Shown: in pieces, positions 46,381 to 54,773 of the stretch
Layout: the number at the start of each line of letters is the position of its first letter
Position numbering within the stretch: the stretch's first letter is position 1
The notes under the pieces: model-generated
The model's database searches: none
The model's input: the letters and a program-made list of their open reading frames with translations, nothing else
Told to the model about the DNA's origin: nothing
DNA from: Microvirga sp. TS319
Lineage (GTDB): Bacteria > Pseudomonadota > Alphaproteobacteria > Rhizobiales > Beijerinckiaceae
Reading direction: 5' to 3'
Assembly: GCF_041276405.1 (NCBI RefSeq)
Contig: NZ_JBGGGT010000001.1
Location: 1,790,501 to 1,854,500 of the forward strand
Length of the DNA stretch: 64,000 nucleotides
Program-made: the position numbers and the translations under genes

Positions 46381-47315
46381 GCGCCACCTTGTACGTCGGT
46401 CCACTTCGTTCTCTGGCGAAGGTGGAGCATCAGCAAAGACAATGCGATCACAAGAGCAAAGAATACGACTGCGATTGCTGATCCATAACCCACATCGTAA
46501 TAGGCGAAGGCCACGCTGTAGAGATAGAGATTAATCGTTTCGGAGGCAGTGCCCGGCCCGCCCTGCGTGATGGCGTAAATGATGTCGAAGCTTTTCAGGG
46601 CGTCGATGGTTCGAATGATCACGGCCACCATGAGAAAAGGCGCGATCATTGGCAGAGTGATATAGCGAAAACGCTGAAGAGTGTTGGCGCCGTCGATGGC
46701 GGCACTCTCATAAGGCTCGAGCGGAATGGCGGCCAAGCCCCCTAGCACGATCAGCATCACGAGCGGCGTCCATTGCCACGTCTCTACAAGGACGAGCGAT
46801 GGAATGACTGTCGCTGAATTGAAGACCCAGCCCTGTGGCCCGATCCCAACGAGGGACAGAAGATAGTTCAGCACGCCGAGCTGCGGATGGAACATCATCG
46901 TCCACACCAGCGCGATGGCAACAGGCGTTGCCATCATGGGCATGACGAACAGTCCGCGCAGAACCCCTCTGAAGGGGAGCCGTGTATTGAAGATCAGGGC
47001 CGCAAGGGTCCCAAAGATCAAGGGGAGCACGACGGCCAGGACCGTGTAGAAGAGCGTGTGCCCGATCGACGTGATGAAGCGCTCGTCGGTTGCAAGGCGC
47101 GCATAGTTAGCCAAGCCGGTAAATTGCCGGGTTCCGCCCACATTCCATTCATGCAGGCTCATCCAGACCGTGAACCCCCATGGGAATACGATCACGGAGC
47201 CAACAGTGAGAAGCGCGGGGATCACGAATGGCCAGTAGGCTCTCTGCGATGGGGCGCCCCTGTGGGGCGCCCCCTCCGCAACAAGCGTCACCGGTCTTTC
47301 AGCGAGGGTGCTCAT
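46377..47315 (-). CDS. Carbohydrate-type ABC transporter permease (MalF-like)
   Basis: Inner-membrane permease, 312 aa from ATG 47315, chosen because GGAGG lies 6 nt upstream. Coupling loop YESAAIDGANTLQRFRYITL; GLANYARLATDERFITSIGHTL near the start. A very stable hairpin is encoded early in the gene (47251-47273), which may temper translation. Pairs with the MalG-like protein. Confidence 0.94.
   Translation of the reverse strand: MSTLAERPVTLVAEGAPHRGAPSQRAYWPFVIPALLTVGSVIVFPWGFTVWMSLHEWNVGGTRQFTGLANYARLATDERFITSIGHTLFYTVLAVVLPLIFGTLAALIFNTRLPFRGVLRGLFVMPMMATPVAIALVWTMMFHPQLGVLNYLLSLVGIGPQGWVFNSATVIPSLVLVETWQWTPLVMLIVLGGLAAIPLEPYESAAIDGANTLQRFRYITLPMIAPFLMVAVIIRTIDALKSFDIIYAITQGGPGTASETINLYLYSVAFAYYDVGYGSAIAVVFFALVIALSLLMLHLRQRTKWTDVQGGA
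47251..47273. repeat. Perfect 10-bp inverted repeat with 3-nt loop inside malF-like 5' end
   Basis: GGGGCGCCCC TGT GGGGCGCCCC; each arm is itself a palindrome, so it is both a direct and an inverted repeat. It lies about codons 15-22 of the permease gene and would fold into an all-GC hairpin in the mRNA. Confidence 0.8.
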
Positions 47316-47358
47316 CGGGATCCTCCACGCCATCACTGTGCATTGACGCAGGAGAACG

Positions 47359-48687
47359 TCAGGCCTTCTCGCTCCGTTCGAGCACTGGCTTGAACTGATC
47401 CGTCGCTTTCTTCATCTCAGCGACCGGATCAGCTCCGCCCAGCAGGTTGGTCAGCCCGATCCCCATGATGTCGCGAAACTCGGTTACGGGCTGGACAACC
47501 GGAAGCCCGAGCTTGCTGATCTTGCCGGATTCCACCACGGCATCGATCCAGGCTGGCGGCATCTTGACGCCTTTGCGAGTATCCGGATCGTTCAGAATAG
47601 ATTGGCGGAAGGGAACACCGCCGCCGGCCTGAAGAAGGCGTGCGCCCATCTGCTTCGATATCGCCCACTGACAATAGAGATAGGCCGCCTCCTTGTTCTT
47701 GCTGGCAGCGGTCACGCCGATGCCGTCGCCGAAGGTCGCGGACGCCTGTGCCTTCGGGCCGCGTGGCATGACACCGTAGCCCACCTTGCCGACAACCCGC
47801 GACTTTTCCGGATCTTCGAGCGGAGGAGCAAAGCCGACGCCATCGAGCCACATGCCGATTTTCCCTTGCAGGAAGGCGGATTGGCATTCCGACCAATTGA
47901 AGCCGGCGACGCCGGGCGGGGCACATTTCGTGAGAAGATGTTGATAGAGTTTGGCAGCCTCGATCGCCTCCGGCGTATCCGTCTTGAGATTGCCGTTCGC
48001 GTCGACGGGGTCAATGCCATAGCCGAGAAGAAAGCTCGTCCAGACAGGCACGTTTGCGTTCTTCAAGCCGCGCGCCACGAAACCGTAGATCCCTGCCTTG
48101 GGATCGGTCAGGGCCTCGGCCGCCTTCACCATCGCGTCGAATGTTTCGGGATAGGAGAGGCCCTTATTCGCGAAAAGCTCCTTGTTCCAGTAGATCATCC
48201 AGTAATCCACCGAGAACGGCAGTGACAGCATCTGCCCCTGCGGATTTCTGGCATAGAGCAGGCCCGCTTGCGAGAAATCGCTTTCCGTCAGGCTGGCTTC
48301 CGTCAGATCCGGATTCTTCGTGAATGGGCCGAGATCCGCGAGCCAGCCGGCCTTTTCGAACTGGCGCTTCTGGACATGATAGCTCAGGTGAATGACGTCA
48401 AAGCTCGGGCTTCCCGAGTTCAGCTCGATCACGGCCTTCTGGCGTTGCTGTTGTTCCGGGGCTTGCTCGGAAGAGACCTCGATCCCCGTGAGATCGGTGA
48501 ACTCCTTCTCGTATTTTTGCAGCAGATCGCCGCGCGGGCTCTTGATGAGGTTCACCCCGATCTTCGTCCCGGAGTATTTCTTCCAGTTCACATCCGCGAA
48601 AGCCGGCACTGCGCCTAGGCCGTATGCGGCAGCTGCGGCGGTGCTTGCCAGGAACATGCGACGGGTAAAAGAGCCATCTTCGGCCAT
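47359..48687 (-). CDS. Extracellular sugar-type solute-binding protein, Tat signal
   Basis: Periplasmic receptor of the CUT1-type importer, 442 aa from ATG 48687 (GGGAGG upstream). N-terminus SFTRRMFLASTAAAAAYGLG is a twin-arginine signal. The mature part has the SBP family 1 pattern: VNLIKSPRGDLLQKYEKEFTD, YARNPQGQMLSLPFSVDYWM, and an MWLDGVGFAPPLEDPEKS segment. No ATPase (MalK) gene is in the visible cluster, so one must be shared or lie elsewhere. Ligand unknown; the neighbours suggest a sugar acid or modified sugar. Confidence 0.92.
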   Translation of the reverse strand: MAEDGSFTRRMFLASTAAAAAYGLGAVPAFADVNWKKYSGTKIGVNLIKSPRGDLLQKYEKEFTDLTGIEVSSEQAPEQQQRQKAVIELNSGSPSFDVIHLSYHVQKRQFEKAGWLADLGPFTKNPDLTEASLTESDFSQAGLLYARNPQGQMLSLPFSVDYWMIYWNKELFANKGLSYPETFDAMVKAAEALTDPKAGIYGFVARGLKNANVPVWTSFLLGYGIDPVDANGNLKTDTPEAIEAAKLYQHLLTKCAPPGVAGFNWSECQSAFLQGKIGMWLDGVGFAPPLEDPEKSRVVGKVGYGVMPRGPKAQASATFGDGIGVTAASKNKEAAYLYCQWAISKQMGARLLQAGGGVPFRQSILNDPDTRKGVKMPPAWIDAVVESGKISKLGLPVVQPVTEFRDIMGIGLTNLLGGADPVAEMKKATDQFKPVLERSEKA

Positions 48688-48760
48688 GATCCGTTTCCTC
48701 CCTTTCAATTGCCCATGCTTCCAACGGGCTTCTCTTACTTGCATTGAATTAAGCACCATG

Positions 48761-48770
48761 TAACATGTTA
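48761..48770. promoter_or_regulatory. Perfect palindrome in divergent promoter region, candidate GntR operator
   Basis: TAACATGTTA is a perfect 10-bp palindrome midway between the divergent binding-protein and DapA-family genes (48688-48800). A GntR regulator is encoded in the same cluster, so this is a good operator candidate. Confidence 0.5.
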
Positions 48771-48800
48771 GTGTCAACACGGCGTTTACTGGAGACTTCC

Positions 48801-49688
48801 TTGTCCCTTCGCTTTGGCATCAGCACCGCTCTTGTCACCCCTTTTGCGGCGGACCGCGTGGACGTTCCGCGCCTGGCTCGCCATGCAGACGATTGCCTGC
48901 GCCGCGGCTGCCGCTCGGCAACATTGTTCGGCACCACAGGGGAAGGCCCGTCGGTCGAGGCCGGTGAACGCGACCGTGTTGCGACAGAACTGATCGCGCT
49001 CGGGATCCCGGCCGCCCGGCTCGTCGAAGGGGTTATTGCCTGTTCCGTCGAGGAAGCCGCCGAAAGCACGAGACGGGCCCTGAACCGTGGTGTCCATGCG
49101 GTCCTGCTGGCTCCTCCATTCTATTTCCGGCCAGCATCCGACGAAGCGGTTCTCGCGTGGTTCACAGCCGTCTTCCGGGCTGTCGGAAACCAGCTTCGGG
49201 ATATCATCCTCTACCACATTCCCGGCATGACCGGTGTCCCGCTGTCCGATCCCGTCATCTCTCGTCTCGCGCAGGATTTTCCTGGCGCCCTTCGAGGCGT
49301 CAAGGATAGCGCGGGGGATGCGCAGGCTACGCTCGCGCTCATCGAGACCTTTCCGGACCTCGACATTCTCGTGGGCGACGAGCGTTACCTTGGCCGCGCC
49401 TGTGCCGCTGGAGGCGCAGGGTCCATCTGCGGCGTGGCGAATATCGTGCCAGAGGCCATCGTTGCCTTGGCGGAGAGCGGACGCGACGATCCCCGTGTCG
49501 TGGCGCTGGTCGACGAAATCGTAAGCCACCCTGTCGTTCCCATGGTCAAAGCTCTGGTCGCCCATATCCGCCGAGACCGCGCCTGGGCCGTCGCCAAACC
49601 TCCCCTGTCGACACTCGACGAGACAGTTGCCGCTCGCGCCATCGCGTTGCTCGCTCCGTTTGCTTCGGGGTCGAAAGTCTCCTCATGA
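48801..49688 (+). CDS. DapA-family aldolase/lyase
   Basis: 295 aa class I (Schiff-base) enzyme of the dihydrodipicolinate synthase / N-acetylneuraminate lyase / keto-deoxy sugar-acid aldolase family. FGTTGEGPS at 43-51, tyrosine Y138 in ILYHIPG and Schiff-base lysine K168 in GVKDSAGD. Start TTG 48801 has GGAG 6 nt upstream; an upstream ATG at 48765 would lie inside the palindrome region. It shares a 4-nt overlap with the GntR gene. In this context (sugar importer, PfkB kinase) a 2-keto-3-deoxy acid aldolase or dehydratase is more likely than lysine biosynthesis. Confidence 0.87.
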   Translation: MSLRFGISTALVTPFAADRVDVPRLARHADDCLRRGCRSATLFGTTGEGPSVEAGERDRVATELIALGIPAARLVEGVIACSVEEAAESTRRALNRGVHAVLLAPPFYFRPASDEAVLAWFTAVFRAVGNQLRDIILYHIPGMTGVPLSDPVISRLAQDFPGALRGVKDSAGDAQATLALIETFPDLDILVGDERYLGRACAAGGAGSICGVANIVPEAIVALAESGRDDPRVVALVDEIVSHPVVPMVKALVAHIRRDRAWAVAKPPLSTLDETVAARAIALLAPFASGSKVSS

Positions 49689-50359
49689 CGGCGTCCCGCA
49701 CGAAGCATCGCTCGGAGATCAAATTGAGGGAGCGTGCTTACGATGCATTCACTCAGCATTTGCTGCAAAGCGATATCAAGCCAGGACAATTCATCAGCCA
49801 ACGTGAGCTCGTTGCTCTCACGGGCCAGCCTCTGGGGGCGGTGCGGGAGTTGATCCCCCGTCTTGAGGCCGAGGGCCTCATCGTCACCGTGCCGCAGCGA
49901 GGGCTGCAAATTCTCCCTCTCGATATCAATCTGATCCGCAACGCATTTCAGTTCAGGCTTATCCTGGAGCGCGAGGCCGTCGCATCCTTCTGTCAAAGCG
50001 CCAGCGATGCCAGGATCGAGGAGATCGAAGCTGCCCACCGGACGATTGTCACGGCCGCGGAGCAAGGCGTCACAGGCGCCGTCATCGCCGCCGCCCAGCA
50101 GGTCGATCGCGAGTTTCACGAAACGGTCATCGACAATCTGAACAATGACATCGTCTCGAAAGCCTATCGCGTGAACTGGATCAAGGTCCGTCTTATCCGT
50201 CAGAACGAAACCAGGATGGACGAGAGCCTCGTGCTGCCCGTCATGCATGAACACCTTGCCATCATCGCGGCTCTGAAGACCCGCGACGCCGTTGCGGCCA
50301 CCGCAGCTGTGACCGCTCACATCATGCACGCACGGGCGCGCGCACTGCGTCTGGAATAA
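49685..50359 (+). CDS. GntR/FCD-family transcriptional regulator
   Basis: 224 aa. Winged helix (about 10-75) with SQRELVALTGQPLGAVRELIPRL and GLIVTVPQRGLQILP; FCD domain with FQFRLILEREAVASF and REFHETVIDNLNNDIV. The recognition helix GQPLGAVREL differs from the usual SRTPVREAL pattern. The ATG overlaps the upstream stop by 4 nt. Likely local regulator of the importer and catabolic genes. Confidence 0.9.
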   Translation: MTASRTKHRSEIKLRERAYDAFTQHLLQSDIKPGQFISQRELVALTGQPLGAVRELIPRLEAEGLIVTVPQRGLQILPLDINLIRNAFQFRLILEREAVASFCQSASDARIEEIEAAHRTIVTAAEQGVTGAVIAAAQQVDREFHETVIDNLNNDIVSKAYRVNWIKVRLIRQNETRMDESLVLPVMHEHLAIIAALKTRDAVAATAAVTAHIMHARARALRLE

Positions 50360-50402
50360 AAAGAATTCTCCGCCGATACGAACTCCGGAAGAGGCGCTTT
50401 CG

Positions 50403-51356
50403 ATGCAGCCAAAGCCCATCATCTGTCTTGGATGCGCATTCTGGGACACGATTTTCAAGATCGACAGGATTCCCAGTACCGGCACAAAGGTTCTGCCTGA
50501 GACGGCTGTTCAGGTTGCAGCCGGCATGGCGACAGCCGCGGCCGCGACCATTGCCCGTCTCGGTGGAGCGGTCGAGCTCTGGGCCCGCATCGGGGACGAC
50601 CCGACCGGTGACAGCTTCCTTCTAGACCTGTCCCGGGAGAACGTGCGGGTTGATCGGGTTCGCCGCGTTTCGGGAGCCCAGACGGCCTATTCAACGATCC
50701 TGGTCGATCAAGCAGGGGAACGATGGGTTGTGCCCTATACCGACCCATCGCTCGACAAAGACCCAATCTGGCTTCCGCTCCACGAGATTGCCCAGGCAAG
50801 CGCCGTGCTCGTCGACATGCGGTGGGTCGAGGGCGCAAAGGCCGTTCTGGCGGAGGCGCGCCGCTGCGGAGTGCCGACCGTCGTCGATGCCGATATAGCG
50901 CCGCCCGAGTCGCTGCGAGAACTCATTGCTTTGGGAGACCATGTGCTGTTTTCAGAGCCCGCCCTGCTGTCCCTGACAAGCAGCACCACGCCCAAGGAGG
51001 CGCTGCTGGAAGTCGCAGAGCAAATCGATGCCGATGTTGTCGGAGTCACGCTCGGAGCTCAAGGCGCGCTGATACGAAAGCGCGGTGATCGTCCCGGCAT
51101 CGTCCAGGAATTTTCTGGTTTCTCTATTCAGGCTGTCGACACGCTTGGAGCAGGCGATGTGTGGCACGGGACATATGTCTACGGTCTCGTGAATGATTGG
51201 GGATTGTCCGCATCCGTTCGTATGGCCAATGCCGCGGCCGCGATGAAATGCGAACGTTTTGGCGGCCGCCTTGGAGCTCCACATCGCTCGGAGCTACAGA
51301 AATGGGTTCAATTGCGTGTCCCAACGGACGCTATCCGGAGCGAGGGATTGTTCTAG
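50403..51356 (+). CDS. PfkB-family sugar kinase, YihV-like
   Basis: 317 aa ribokinase-superfamily kinase. C-terminal PfkB signature DTLGAGD at 246-252 with catalytic base D252; N-terminal glycine-rich VQVAAGMATAAAATIARLG. Several stretches recall E. coli YihV (sulfofructose kinase) more than ribokinase or KDG kinase: LVDMRWVEGAK, VVDADIAPPESLREL, HVLFSEPALLSLT and MKCERFGGRLGAP. That likeness is from memory and does not prove a sulfosugar substrate. It follows the GntR gene by 43 bp in the operon with the DapA-family enzyme. Confidence 0.87.
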   Translation: MQPKPIICLGCAFWDTIFKIDRIPSTGTKVLPETAVQVAAGMATAAAATIARLGGAVELWARIGDDPTGDSFLLDLSRENVRVDRVRRVSGAQTAYSTILVDQAGERWVVPYTDPSLDKDPIWLPLHEIAQASAVLVDMRWVEGAKAVLAEARRCGVPTVVDADIAPPESLRELIALGDHVLFSEPALLSLTSSTTPKEALLEVAEQIDADVVGVTLGAQGALIRKRGDRPGIVQEFSGFSIQAVDTLGAGDVWHGTYVYGLVNDWGLSASVRMANAAAAMKCERFGGRLGAPHRSELQKWVQLRVPTDAIRSEGLF

Positions 51357-51532
51357 GGCATTTTCGGCGCACCGGCTCCCCCGGGCTGCAAATGCTCTAG
51401 CGCATCCTGCGGACCCGGTTTTCATGAATGCGGCCCTTCGGGTCCGCGCGAGCGATAAGCTCCTCAAGTCGATGGTCTTGAGCATCCTTTCACGCAAAAC
51501 CGGTTTCCACTTTTGCATCCGATGCTCTCGTG
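51354..51532. repeat. Interspersed palindromic repeat, copies 5a and 5b (tandem)
   Basis: 51354-51400 has the outer arms CTAGGGCATTTT and AAATGCTCTAG with an ACCGGCTCC centre. 51399-51532 is a long-form copy matching 1471-1579, including the GCGGACCC/GGTCCGC hairpin, GCTCCTCAAGTC and the core ending CATCCGATGCTCT. It fills the gap between convergent genes. Confidence 0.8.
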
Positions 51533-51632
51533 ACGGCACCGGCCGCCCGCTTTGCGATGGAGCCTGATGATCTGCCGCCTTGAAGGACGGCAGACGCACG
51601 GCTTCATGGCCCTGAAGGCCCAGCGGATCCGA

Positions 51633-53084
51633 TCAGATCGGGAAATACTGCGGCCCTGTCTCGATGGTGATCCAGCGCAGCTCGGTGAACTCGCTGATTC
51701 CGGCCTTGCCGCCGAACCGGCCGTAGCCGCTCGCCTTCACGCCGCCGAAGGGCATTTGAGCCTCGTCGTGCACGGTCGCGCCGTTAATATGGCAAATTCC
51801 CGAATCGATCCTGTGGGCCACGTCCAGGGCACGGGTCACGTCCCGGCCGAAGACTGCGGCCGACAGGCCATATTCCGTATCGTTAGCCATCCGGACGGCC
51901 TCCTCTGTCCCCGTCGCGCGAATGACGCAGACCACCGGTCCGAAGGATTCCTCGCCGTAAAGGCGCATGGCCGGCGTGACGTGGTCGAGGACTGTCGCGG
52001 ACATGACAGTGCCGTCGACCCGGCCGCCCGCGAGAAGTTTGGCGCCCTTGGATACGGCATCGTCGATCAGACCGCTTATCCGCTCGGCGGCCTCCGCGCC
52101 GACGAGCGAGCCGAGGGCGAAATTGCCGTGCCGTGGGTTGCCGGCCTGAAGCGATTGCGCCTTCGCGGCGAGTTTGGCGACGAAATCGTCCGCCACGGCG
52201 TTGTCGACGACGATGCGCTCCGTCGACATGCAGATCTGGCCCTGATTCATGAAGGCGCCGAAGGCCGAAGCCGCGACGGCGGCATCGAGATCCGCGTCAT
52301 CGAGAACGACCAGGGATGCCTTGCCGCCGAGTTCGAGGAGCACGGGCTTTAGGAAGCGCGCGGCGGTTTCGGCGATCAGGCGTCCGACCCGGGTCGAACC
52401 GGTGAAGTTGATCCGGCGCACGGCCGGATGCGCGATCAGGGCCTCGATCACCTCGGGCGCATTCTCCGGCGCGTTGGTGATCACGTTGACCACGCCTGTC
52501 GGCAGGCCGGCCTCCCGAAGAACGGAGCCGATCAGATGATGGGTGCCGGGGCAGATCTCGGAGGCTTTCAGCACGACCGTGTTGCCGCAGGCGAGCGGTG
52601 TCGCGATGGCCCGGACCCCGAGGATGATCGGGGCGTTCCAGGGAGCGATGCCGAGAACGACGCCGGCCGGCTGGCGCACCGCCATCGAGACGCAGCCCGG
52701 CTTGTCGGACGGAATGATCTCGCCCGTGATCTGGGTCGTCAGCGAGGCCGCCTCGCGGAGCATGCCGGCTGCAAGCTTCACGTTGAACTGCGCCCAGCCG
52801 GCGGTCGCGCCGATTTCGGTCGCCATCAGACTCACGAACTCCCCGGCCCTGCCCTCGAGCAGATCGGCCGCCTTCAGGAGAACCGCGCGCCGGGCACTAG
52901 GCCCGAGCCTCGACCAGGTGGGGAAAGCCGCGGCGGCCGCATCGGCGGCCGCCTGAGCATCGGCGATGCTTGCAGCCGCGGCGCGGCTTGCCACGTCGCC
53001 GGTGATGGGATCCCGCCGCTCGAAGGTAGCGCCGGTGGAGGCGGCCACGTCGCGACCGTCGATGAGAAGATTGATGTCCATCAT
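51633..53084 (-). CDS. Aldehyde dehydrogenase, vanillin/salicylaldehyde type
   Basis: 483 aa NAD(P)-dependent enzyme. Catalytic C285 in NQGQICMSTER and E251 in LELGGK; NAD-binding INFTGSTRVG at 226-235; PWNAPIILGVRAIATPLACG and the end HDEAQMPFGGVKASGYGRFG place it with vanillin and salicylaldehyde dehydrogenases. GGAG lies 8 nt before the ATG. It is co-oriented with a liv-type ATPase pair, so it may oxidise an aromatic aldehyde derived from an imported compound. Confidence 0.9.
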   Translation of the reverse strand: MMDINLLIDGRDVAASTGATFERRDPITGDVASRAAAASIADAQAAADAAAAAFPTWSRLGPSARRAVLLKAADLLEGRAGEFVSLMATEIGATAGWAQFNVKLAAGMLREAASLTTQITGEIIPSDKPGCVSMAVRQPAGVVLGIAPWNAPIILGVRAIATPLACGNTVVLKASEICPGTHHLIGSVLREAGLPTGVVNVITNAPENAPEVIEALIAHPAVRRINFTGSTRVGRLIAETAARFLKPVLLELGGKASLVVLDDADLDAAVAASAFGAFMNQGQICMSTERIVVDNAVADDFVAKLAAKAQSLQAGNPRHGNFALGSLVGAEAAERISGLIDDAVSKGAKLLAGGRVDGTVMSATVLDHVTPAMRLYGEESFGPVVCVIRATGTEEAVRMANDTEYGLSAAVFGRDVTRALDVAHRIDSGICHINGATVHDEAQMPFGGVKASGYGRFGGKAGISEFTELRWITIETGPQYFPI

Positions 53085-53100
53085 GTCTGCTGCTCCGCGT

Positions 53101-53868
53101 TCAGCTCAATGGGAAGGATGAAGGTGCGACGGGGCTCGCACGGGCCCCGCCGTCATCCGACGCTGCGCCGAGATATGCACGACGCACCGCCGGATCGTCA
53201 CGAAGATCGGTCGCACGGCCTTCGCCGACGATCCGACCCGTCTCGATGAGATAGCCCCGATCCGCGATGGCAAGGCTCTGGCGCGCGTTCTGCTCGACCA
53301 GCAGGACGCTGACCCCGCCCTCCCGAATGCGGACGAGAGCCCCGAACAGCTCCTTGCACATGAGGGGCGACAGGCCGAGCGACGGCTCGTCCAGCAGCAG
53401 CGCGTCGGGCTTCGACATCAGCGCCCGCCCGATCGCAATCATCTGCTGCTCGCCGCCGCTCATGGTTCTGGCCGTCTGGCCCAAACGCTCTGCAAGGCGT
53501 GGGAACAAGGCGAGGACGCGCTCCAGGATGTCCTTCTCGCTCGTTCGGGATCGCTCGGGATAGGCCCCGAGACGCAGGTTCTCCCGCACGGTGAGATCGC
53601 CGAAGATGCCGCGCCCTTCGGGAACGATCGCCAGCCCGGCCTCGACGATCCGGTGCGTCGGCAGGAAGGAGATATCCCGCCCGGACAGGTTGATCCGTTT
53701 GCCCGGTAGCGACGGCACGATCCCGGCCATCGCCTTCAGCAGCGTGGACTTGCCCGCCCCGTTGGCGCCCAGGATCACGACGATTTCCGACTTGCCGACG
53801 CGAAGACTGACCTGCTCGATGGCGCGATGGAGCCCGTATGCGACCGTGAGATTCGTGGCCTCAAGCAT
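53101..53868 (-). CDS. Second LivF-like ABC ATPase
   Basis: 255 aa. Walker A GANGAGKS, signature MSGGEQQMIAIGRALM, Walker B LLLDEPSLGLSP, VEQN loop. It overlaps the truncated LivG-like gene by 8 nt. Permeases, binding protein and a complete LivG partner are absent nearby, so the transporter is incomplete here. Confidence 0.93.
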   Translation of the reverse strand: MLEATNLTVAYGLHRAIEQVSLRVGKSEIVVILGANGAGKSTLLKAMAGIVPSLPGKRINLSGRDISFLPTHRIVEAGLAIVPEGRGIFGDLTVRENLRLGAYPERSRTSEKDILERVLALFPRLAERLGQTARTMSGGEQQMIAIGRALMSKPDALLLDEPSLGLSPLMCKELFGALVRIREGGVSVLLVEQNARQSLAIADRGYLIETGRIVGEGRATDLRDDPAVRRAYLGAASDDGGARASPVAPSSFPLS

Positions 53869-54379
53869 CGGAATCTCCCAGATAGGCCCGGATCACCTCG
53901 GGATCGGCGAGGACCGAGGCAGGCGGACCGGCTGCGATCACGGTTCCGGCGCTCATCACGACGCAGCGGTCGCAAAGGGAGCGGATCGCATCCATGACGT
54001 GCTCCACCAAGATGATCGCTAGCCCCTCGTTGCGCAGCGAGCGGATCAGCGCGATCCCGTCCTGCAGCTCCGATGGATTGAGCCCGGCAAGCCATTCGTC
54101 GAGCAGGAGCAGCTTCGGTGCGAGAGCCAGGGCGCGGGCAAGCTCAAGGCGCTTCTGGTCGATATAGGTAAGCTCGGAGGCCGGGTGATCCATTCTGCTC
54201 CCCAGCCCGACCCGACGAAGCAAACGAACCGCTTCCTCCGTCGCGATCTCGCCCCAGAGCGGTGCCTCCCGAAAGGCCAGTCCCGCCTTCACGTTCTCCA
54301 CGCAATCGAGCGACGGCAGCACGCGCACGAGCTGGAAAGTCCGGGCGAGACCGAGGCGCGCGATCTTGTGGGCGGGCAA
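53861..54379 (-). pseudogene. 5'-truncated LivG-like ABC ATPase
   Basis: 172 codons match only the second half of LivG, beginning at GLPAHKIARLGLARTFQ. The Walker A region (about the first 80-90 residues) is missing. Walker B LLLLDEWLAGLNP and the H-loop VEHVMDAI remain, but the signature is LTYIDQ instead of LSYGxQ, and the usual DEP is DEW. The homology ends where an opposite-strand AraC fragment begins, so it is a rearrangement product and probably non-functional. Confidence 0.85.
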
Positions 54380-54381
54380 CC

Positions 54382-54612
54382 CATCGCCCTCCCCGCGCTC
54401 TCATCTTCGACCGGATGGTGCAGGATGCCTGCATGCGCCTTCAGCAGATGGATGTCCCGATAGAGCAGATCGCCTTCAGTCTCGGCTTCAAGGATCCCGG
54501 CCACTTCAACCGGTTCTTCAAAAGGCACATCGGGATTCCTCCGGGAGCCTATCGCCGCCGGATCAGTGCCCAGTGCCAGGGTGGAGAAAACTCATACGCT
54601 GCTTGGCCCTGA
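54382..54612 (+). pseudogene. C-terminal fragment of an AraC-family regulator
   Basis: The plus strand encodes the second half of an AraC DNA-binding domain: RMVQDACMRLQQMDVPIEQI, AFSLGFKDPGHFNRFFKRH and IGIPPGAYRRR. The first helix-turn-helix and sensor domain are missing. Only a few bases separate it from the truncated LivG-like gene on the other strand, marking the breakpoint. Confidence 0.85.
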
Positions 54613-54621
54613 GCACATGCC

Positions 54622-54674
54622 GGAGCATCGTCTGAGCGGAAGACCGGGTCCACTTCTCCGCACGATGCGCTAGC
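54622..54674. repeat. Interspersed palindromic repeat, copy 6
   Basis: GGAGCATCGTCTGAGCGGAA with GACCGGGTCCACTT and CGCACGATGCGCTAG; same design as copy 2. It sits just beyond the AraC fragment, next to the breakpoint. Confidence 0.7.
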
Positions 54675-54773
54675 GCCTTGTCACAGAAATCGGGCGCAGG
54701 AAACGGGTCGCCGCTCACGAAGCGATCTGGGAAGTCCGTCATGAGCATTGGACTCAAAGAAGGATTTCCATCA

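Noticed and set aside
50403..51356. Firm assignment as sulfofructose kinase (YihV)
   Set aside because: Similarity is from memory only; no other sulfoglycolysis gene is present and the sulfonate-binding residues were not verified.
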